Shown: positions 58,074 through 64,000 of the stretch, in pieces
Numbering within the stretch: the first letter of the stretch is position 1
Layout of the letters: each line of letters begins with the position of its first letter
Source of the DNA: Notospermus geniculatus
Lineage: Eukaryota > Nemertea > Pilidiophora > Heteronemertea > Lineidae
Direction of reading: 5' to 3'
Assembly (NCBI GenBank): GCA_002633025.1
Contig: NMRB01000211.1
Location: forward strand, 211,284-275,283
Length of the DNA stretch: 64,000 nt
Position numbers and translations under genes: made by a program
Notes under the pieces: model-generated
What the model saw: the letters and a program-made list of their open reading frames with translations, nothing else
Told to the model about the DNA's origin: nothing
The model's database searches: none

Positions 58074-59881
58074 TATCTTTCACAGCCAGCTAGTTTCTTC
58101 CTGTGTACTGTTGGGCCTATTCGCCCAATATTGTCTTTAGCGCCAATAATGTCGTACTTCGGGCGCTCGTCTTGCAACTCAATATTTTTTCCCGTCAGAG
58201 TATCTCAGTCATTCCGTCTGTGATGAGGATGGTAAACAACAAGGTGTTTACACGAACACCGCCATTTCTTGCAGATCGGCCTCCATGGAGATGTACGTGT
58301 GTCAATGACACGGAAATAACACGAAATAGGCCTAGCTTTTTTCTGACAACAACAACGGGACCCCTTCAGTATAGAAGAATTCTATGTGTCTTGTTTCATT
58401 TTATCTAGAAAGTGTACATGATCATCAAAGGCCTCTTCGCATACGTCGACGTTGCCCTTAGTGATATGTACTTTTTCTGGTAAAAAATGCCACATCGCTG
58501 CCTGATGACTGTTATCTTCTCCTGGGGCTGAGGCTCTTCCTTGATTAGAGCACATACATATCATATACTCAGTGTGCTTTCTTTGAACAAGTACCCTTTT
58601 CTATAGACATTGTATGTTGACAGTTTCCTTCTGAACGGAGCCAGTTGTTCAAACATTACATCGCCCGATTAACAATACAGGTACAAGTTTATCGACTACC
58701 TATTGTTCGTCATCGTGTTCGTAATGATGTAGGCTACAGTCTCCAACAGATGGTGCACTGAATGGCACTTATGTAGGATGGCAAACAAAATGCAAGCGTT
58801 TGTCTGAATGATATGAAAGTTGGACCCCTATGAACACTATGAATGATATTTCAATATTTACGTTAAAGTGAGCAAGAGAAAAACATGGCGTGGAACATCG
58901 GTTGGCATATTCAGACATTTTGATTAGAAAAGTCAGTGAGAATCGTACGAATCGTGCTTTAAGCTGGAAACAATTTCTGGTGTTGGTGTGGTAAAGTGCA
59001 TCTTGCCTACTTAAATACCGTCAGATTTTGAATACCACAACCATAAACTAATATACGTAAGTGAATATTCCTGTCTGGGGGCATGATGTGCATATTCTAA
59101 TATCTTATCCAAAATCGCAGGATTTTGAGACTTGCACTCTGCATATAAAGTGCTCTTCCTTAAACGAAATTACATTATAACTAATAAACGTGGTTGATAT
59201 GTAGAATGCCATATATGGTATCTTCTACTCATTACCAAAATGATTCCATCCTTCAAAGCAGATCTAACGGCTCACAATCGAATTTTTACAATGTTATTTT
59301 CTCCTATTTGTGTTGAAATATTCAATCTGAAATAGACGGCAGTCCTTTGCTTCAAATCATATCTTTGAAACAGTCAACTGCTTTTGCACATGGCATCCGT
59401 TGTTTTATACCGGCCAATAATATTCTGTCTTCTTTCAACTGAACCAGATATTTGTTTACAGAAGCAGCTTCAAAAGCAATTTCTTTTGGAAACGTTTTCC
59501 GGTGGTAATTTTACCTTTAAGTTGCAACTTAAAGGTACATAACACAGTGCCACAACGATAGATGAGAATTTTATTGTGCTATATGGTGAATATCTGCAAG
59601 CAATTTGTAACATATTGACCAGTGTCAATATGGTTATTCTTTTCCAATAATTCGATCATTCCCGAGATCCTCATAATCTGCACGGCAAATTCCTCGTGTC
59701 GAATTATTAGATCGGTCATCGAGATTGTACATCCTCCTGGAGAAGGTCATGCGACCTCTTCGTATCATATCTACAGGGTGGCCCAGAAAACCTTTCCCTA
59801 GCGAATTTTTCAAAAGAGTGGACAGTGAAACTGAACGCTGACAACACGCGGGTGTTGGTAAACAGAGGAATCAAGAAATCC
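58074..59881. other. Non-coding stretch
   Basis: No supported gene or element. Confidence 0.35.
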
Positions 59882-60227
59882 AATAATAATAATAATTAAT
59901 TAATAATTTTATTATATTAAAGTGCTAAAGAATGTTAAGACATTTTCTAAGCACTGTACAGATAAGAGTCAAAATGATTAAAACAATTTAAGTAAAGAAG
60001 AAGATAAAACATTAACTAAAATATTTAGTAAAAAGAGTTGTCTTGAGAGATCTCTTAAAAACATTTGTGTTGTCAAGAGCGCGCATATGAGCAGGGAGGG
60101 AATTCCACAGTCTGGCAGCCAGAACACTCAGGCTCCGGTCACCGTAACTCCCATTGGCTCGTGGGATTGAAAGGAGCCACGGATCCAGAACTTCTAAGAT
60201 CGAGTAGTTATGTCTTTCTGCATCCAT
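59882..60227 (-). mobile_element. 3' end of a CR1/L2-type non-LTR retrotransposon
   Basis: On the minus strand the frame 60227-60012 ends with SYGDRSLSVLAARLWNSLPA, then ...FKRSLKTTLF and a stop. This is the conserved C-terminal tail following the reverse transcriptase domain in CR1/L2/Rex-like elements (family consensus approximately YGDRxFSVAAPxLWNSLP). Downstream follow a 3' UTR with a short hairpin (GTGCTTAGAAAATG / CATTCTTTAGCAC) and an (ATT)n tail at 59882-59900, typical of 3' ends of this group. The element is heavily 5'-truncated; endonuclease and RT core are absent. It is flanked and overlapped by inverted repeats. Confidence 0.85.
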
Positions 60228-60373
60228 TCAGCATGCACGTGTCCGATTGGAGTATTGGTAACAGAGCATCGTTGACCTCACTCAAAAACCTGAATCAAGT
60301 TGTTAGTAAACCAATCACACAGGTGCACGCTAAATACATGTAGACTTATGCAGAAAGACATAACTACTCGATC
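60198..60373. repeat. Perfect 26-bp inverted repeat at the retrotransposon remnant
   Basis: GATCGAGTAGTTATGTCTTT plus CTGCAT at 60198-60223 is exactly complementary to 60348-60373. A second inverted pair, GTAAACAGAG-AATC-AGAA, flanks the remnant at 59858-59881 and about 60376-60400. Confidence 0.85.
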
Positions 60374-60400
60374 TCGGGATTCTCGATTTCTCTGTTTACA

Positions 60401-62380
60401 AATGCACTGACGTTTTCGACCTTCGTCTACGCCTGTTATAACGAATTATAGCTAACTCTCTCTCCAGAGTACCCCTTTTTTTCTATATTCTGTTGATTCC
60501 GTTGCATAGAGTTTGCAAAAGAAAATTACTTTCGATCTCTGTGCAAATCCCTCGTGTGAGCTTACTATCTGATTGGAAGAATCCAGGCAAACCACGATAG
60601 CATAAGAAACAGAGATAACAGAAGACACAATATGACAATATATTCATGGGTCATCTTATTGTTGATACTGCTTGGTTACAGTGACGGAGACGGCTGTCTT
60701 TATTTGCGTAACGTTAGGGAGGTTTAGAGAGGTATGGAAGAACGAAAACGACGTGGTCGATCATGTAGTGTTGTCAACTAAATTGGTTCATGAACTAGAG
60801 TTTGACTTTGCTGCAGAAAAAATGACGTAACGTCTGATTGGGTGGACTGATATGGATTAAATAAAGGCTATTTTTACGTAAGAACATCATCTATCAAACC
60901 TACTTTCCTGAGATTGTCTGGTTTGGACTGACATTCTTTGGATACCCTGCATTTAACGTTGGGGATCACAGCCACTTCTGGACGTATAGTCTACAAAGTG
61001 ATAATCCCATTTTATCGCACTCGTTGTCGTTTTCGTACTCAGAGTCATTCTTACCCTCCCCTTTATCGATGATTATCCGTTTCGAGGATTAACGACTTTC
61101 CTCTTGCTAAAATGACCTTTATGTAAAAGTTTTAAAGGGCACACTTTGCATAGAAATCGCACTAGTGAACATCTAAACTATCAGGAGAAGCCACAATAAA
61201 TGTGATAAAAACAAAGCGGTCGTGTTTCTAATCCCGGTGTGTTGAATCTAAATGTCAGAAACTGCAGGTTTCCACTAACAGCCAAACACATAAACCTGAT
61301 AATACACATGTTCTAATGTATGGGTTCAGCAGCAGAAACTGTAGACGAGGAAATGACCTGTTGTTTCGAGATAGGTAAAAAAGGATGGAATTACATCCCT
61401 CGGTGGAGGAAATGTCGCGTTTTATTTCAGATTGTTGGAACAGAACACAACAAAATGGGAAAGCAATGTTGAGTTGATCAGTGGAACGATATGTTGCAGA
61501 CACATACCGAAACGATTTTTAAAAAATAATTTATTAAACAATATTATGATCAACTAGTTACATGTATTTAGTTTTCTTCGAACAACTCATTGGAATGTAT
61601 GTATGAAATTTCACAATAGCACTTAATAGCAAAAACTTCATTCTCGATTGCAAAGAGCTGGTGTAAACCGGACTGTACTGGCTATGGACCAAAGATGAAA
61701 CGTCTTGTCTATGTGGGCCTTGTTGATACCCGAGTGACATTGCTGAGAAATATTATATCACTTATGCGTACGTAGACTTGTAGAGTAGGCCTTTATGTTT
61801 TATATGGGATATTCCCTGTCATGCCTGTATTAGTTTCTGAAAATCTACGTTGTTACATGTCCATCGATACGTAACGTATCCGTGCTTGCAGCAGCGATCT
61901 CAAAGCAACTTTCAGTTGAAAAAAGCTGCAATAGTTCCTTGTTAGAGGTCGCCACAACACCAATGCCCAGGCGCAGCACTATTGGAAATCACCCACTTAA
62001 TGTCTTATCGATATTGTGATACTTACAGTTAGATTCTGGAGTTGATATTTGGTCCAGGTTTCCTGTTAATTACCCAGCCACGACCAATCGCTATCATTTC
62101 GACCGCACAACCGCACCTCGGGATAGGCAATACCCCTCATTTCCTTTGATGGGAGTAGTATGGTTACATACAGTGGCAACGAAGCCAATAAAGGCCATTC
62201 GCCCTTCTTACCTTATTCATGGGATGCATCGAAGCAACTTCTCAGACCAATCTATCGGAAACAGGCGAAATAAGACGGATGCCGACAAACCTGGGTGAAT
62301 TACCAATGTACACCTAATTGGAAAGGGCCGAATTGATGTACACTATATGTACATTTCTTTGTTTATCGTAGGCCTACTAA
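60401..62380. other. Non-coding stretch
   Basis: No supported gene or element. Confidence 0.35.
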
Positions 62381-62959
62381 AGGGTTTATAAAATCGTCCC
62401 GCTAACTGTAACACTAACGTTATCGTTATTTTTACATTGCAAATGTACGACGTCAAAAGTACACGTAATTGTAGCGTTAGCGTTTCGTGATATTCGCGAG
62501 TTTAAGAAATCGCTTCGTTAATGATCACACTAATAACGCTTTCGTTGTGTCCAGAAAATTATATAATACTAGCAAGAACCCGTGGCAATCGGCGAGTTTG
62601 GCCGAGGTTGGAATGCACGGCACGGCTGGAATTGGTGCAACACAGTGTGCAGTAGGGAGAATTTAGAAAGCAATCGAAAAACACCATTAAAAAAGTAAAA
62701 TTGCTAACAGAACAAAGTACTTTTTGCAAATTAAACCACCCGTTGCATCAGGATATGGTATCCTCTATTACCATGCCGAATTTCGAGGCGAAACAAAGCT
62801 TCTATGTGCGACTTTATTGAGCCGACTTCCAGCATTATTATATAGATATGAATAAATGGTGTGATGGACCGCGCAACAAAAGTTGGTAAATAGTATTAAA
62901 TATCCACAGTTGGTCATTCCCTGGGGATTCCAGCTGAGGCTCATATATCAGCTATCTTG
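62381..62959. repeat. Duplication 3, copy A (with a 278-bp insertion)
   Basis: AGGGTTTATAAAATCGTCCC ... CAGCTATCTTG matches 62961-63256 nearly base for base except for the insertion at 62568-62845. It ends at the single N at 62960. Confidence 0.9.
62568..62845. mobile_element. Unclassified 278-bp insertion, absent from copy B
   Basis: ACTAGCAAGAACCCGTGGCA ... ATTATTATATAG interrupts the sequence that reads ATTATATAATATATGAATAA in copy B. The ATTATATA word on the left and ATTATATAG at the right edge may be a target duplication. The superfamily was not recognised. Confidence 0.6.
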
Positions 62960-62960
62960 N

Positions 62961-63256
62961 AGGGTTTATAAAATCGTCCCGCTAACTGTAACACTAACGT
63001 TATCGTTATTTTTTACATTGCAAATGTACGATGTCAGAAGTACACGTAATTGTAGCGTTAGCGTTTCGTGATATTCGTGAGTTTAAGAAATCGCTTCGTT
63101 AATGATCACACTAATTTCGTTGTGTCCAGAAAATTATATAATATATGAATAAATGGTGTGATGGACCGCGCAACAAAAGTTGGTAAATAGTATTAAATAT
63201 CCACAGTTGGTCATTCCCTGGGGATTCCAGCTGAGGCTCATATATCAGCTATCTTG
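62961..63256. repeat. Duplication 3, copy B
   Basis: Starts directly after the N with AGGGTTTATAAAATCG and ends CAGCTATCTTG, identical in extent to copy A apart from the insertion and a few small changes. Confidence 0.9.
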
Positions 63257-63479
63257 ATTAATACGAATCAATATTGGTTATCGGTCGTGGCTTATGGCTC
63301 AACGACAGGCGAGTTGTTCAAATTAAGGAGAGGCAAATGGTCAGTCGTCAGTAAATGTAACGACCAGTTAGATTTGCCCAAGACACCATACACCGAAATA
63401 ATTAAGTGTCAGAATAGTTAACAAGATTAGACAGTAGTCACCAGTTCTTAGTGAAGGCACAAACGCTTACAGAGCAAAA

Positions 63480-64000
63480 CGTGTTTTCTGTTAAAATTGA
63501 ATTGAATTGTATACTAACACAAGTACTGACTTTAATTTTCAAGCTTATTCCCTTTGAAAAAAAATAGTGATACGGTCGCCAAGTACGTGATCATGCAACC
63601 CTATGATCGTGACGTACATGAATGTAATACAAAATGTTGCCCCCTACGTGGTTTCTGTTAAAATTAGAGAAATGATGTTCATCCTCTACATGGTGACTTT
63701 GATTTTTCAAATTTCTCTCGTTGAAAGTAATTTTCGAATGACCCCAAATACATGATCAACTCCCTGTTATCATGAGATAAATATTTGTAATAAAAAGGAG
63801 GCCCGGACGAATATGCTTGTTGCTAAAATTGAAAGAAATGATATTTATCATCTACTAGTGACTTTTATCTTTTAAAGTTATTCCCGTTGAAAATAATTTA
63901 CGACGCAAAATACGTGAGCAACCATTCGATAAAAAAATAACATATGAGCAAAGGATTTGACACACTATCATGATAACGTCGTATTAATTGGGATTTTACC
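63480..64000. repeat. About 166-bp satellite-like tandem repeat
   Basis: Three diverged copies start at about 63489 (CTGTTAAAATTG), 63655 (CTGTTAAAATTA) and 63820 (TTGCTAAAATTG). Each continues with GTGACTTT-ATTTTTCAAA, CGTTGAAA-TAATTT and CCAAATACGTGATCAACC-like phrases. The array runs to the window edge and may extend further. Confidence 0.8.

Overview
This is animal nuclear DNA: AT-rich, mostly non-coding, with splice-type signals, tRNA-derived SINE heads, a non-LTR retrotransposon tail and a very dense load of small fold-back (MITE-like) elements. No bacterial operon, ribosome-binding site, CRISPR array or rRNA is visible. The short palindromes TACATGTA and TAGGCCTA recur throughout, and the number of short palindromic transposons fits a polymorphic marine invertebrate (echinoderm, hemichordate, cephalochordate or mollusc). 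The taxon cannot be fixed from the sequence alone. Two single N characters (26771, 62960) show a draft assembly.

Protein-coding content is thin. The best candidate is a plus-strand gene with two phase-compatible exons at 7395-7569 and 9056-9166. The N-terminal exon carries a YxxxxL-hydrophobic motif. A second candidate is a first exon with a signal peptide at 37371-37602. Weaker single-exon candidates lie at 46219-46365 (minus), 52498-52728 (plus), 17617-17835 (plus), 48832-49116 (minus) and in a duplicated pair at 11035-11237 / 13017-13219 (minus). None was recognised by family. The one sequence recognised by homology is the C-terminal tail of a CR1/L2-type reverse transcriptase on the minus strand at 60012-60227.

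Layout. 1-650: array of a degenerate 10-11 bp unit. 0.65-9.5 kb: 53-58 bp minisatellite, several hairpin elements (one nested inside another at 3.9-4.2 kb), then the two-exon gene. 9.5-13.4 kb: 1.98-kb tandem duplication containing a SINE. 13.4-20 kb: sparse, then a 0.72-kb tandem duplication. 20-31.4 kb: MITEs, including a nested pair at 22.3-22.7 kb. 31.4-37 kb: ~197-bp tandem repeat, CCAAT-rich minisatellite and a TTAA-flanked MITE. 37-44 kb: signal-peptide exon with an intronic minisatellite, a hAT-like element and several hairpins. 44.3-44.7 kb: a 407-bp palindrome holding ten CACCGCGGTG sites at exact 20-bp spacing. 45-59 kb: further MITEs. 60 kb: retrotransposon tail. 62.4-63.3 kb: duplication around an N gap. 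63.48 kb to the end: ~166-bp satellite-like repeat.

The strongest structural signals are three. First, the CACCGCGGTG palindrome array. Second, two independent tandem duplications whose junctions each contain about 90 bp of one intact MITE end placed exactly at that MITE's target site; either repair scars of transposition or unmerged haplotypes could explain this. Third, a set of at least ten fold-back elements sharing GGGCC termini but with different stems. Two elements can be dated relative to others because an empty site is present elsewhere in the window.
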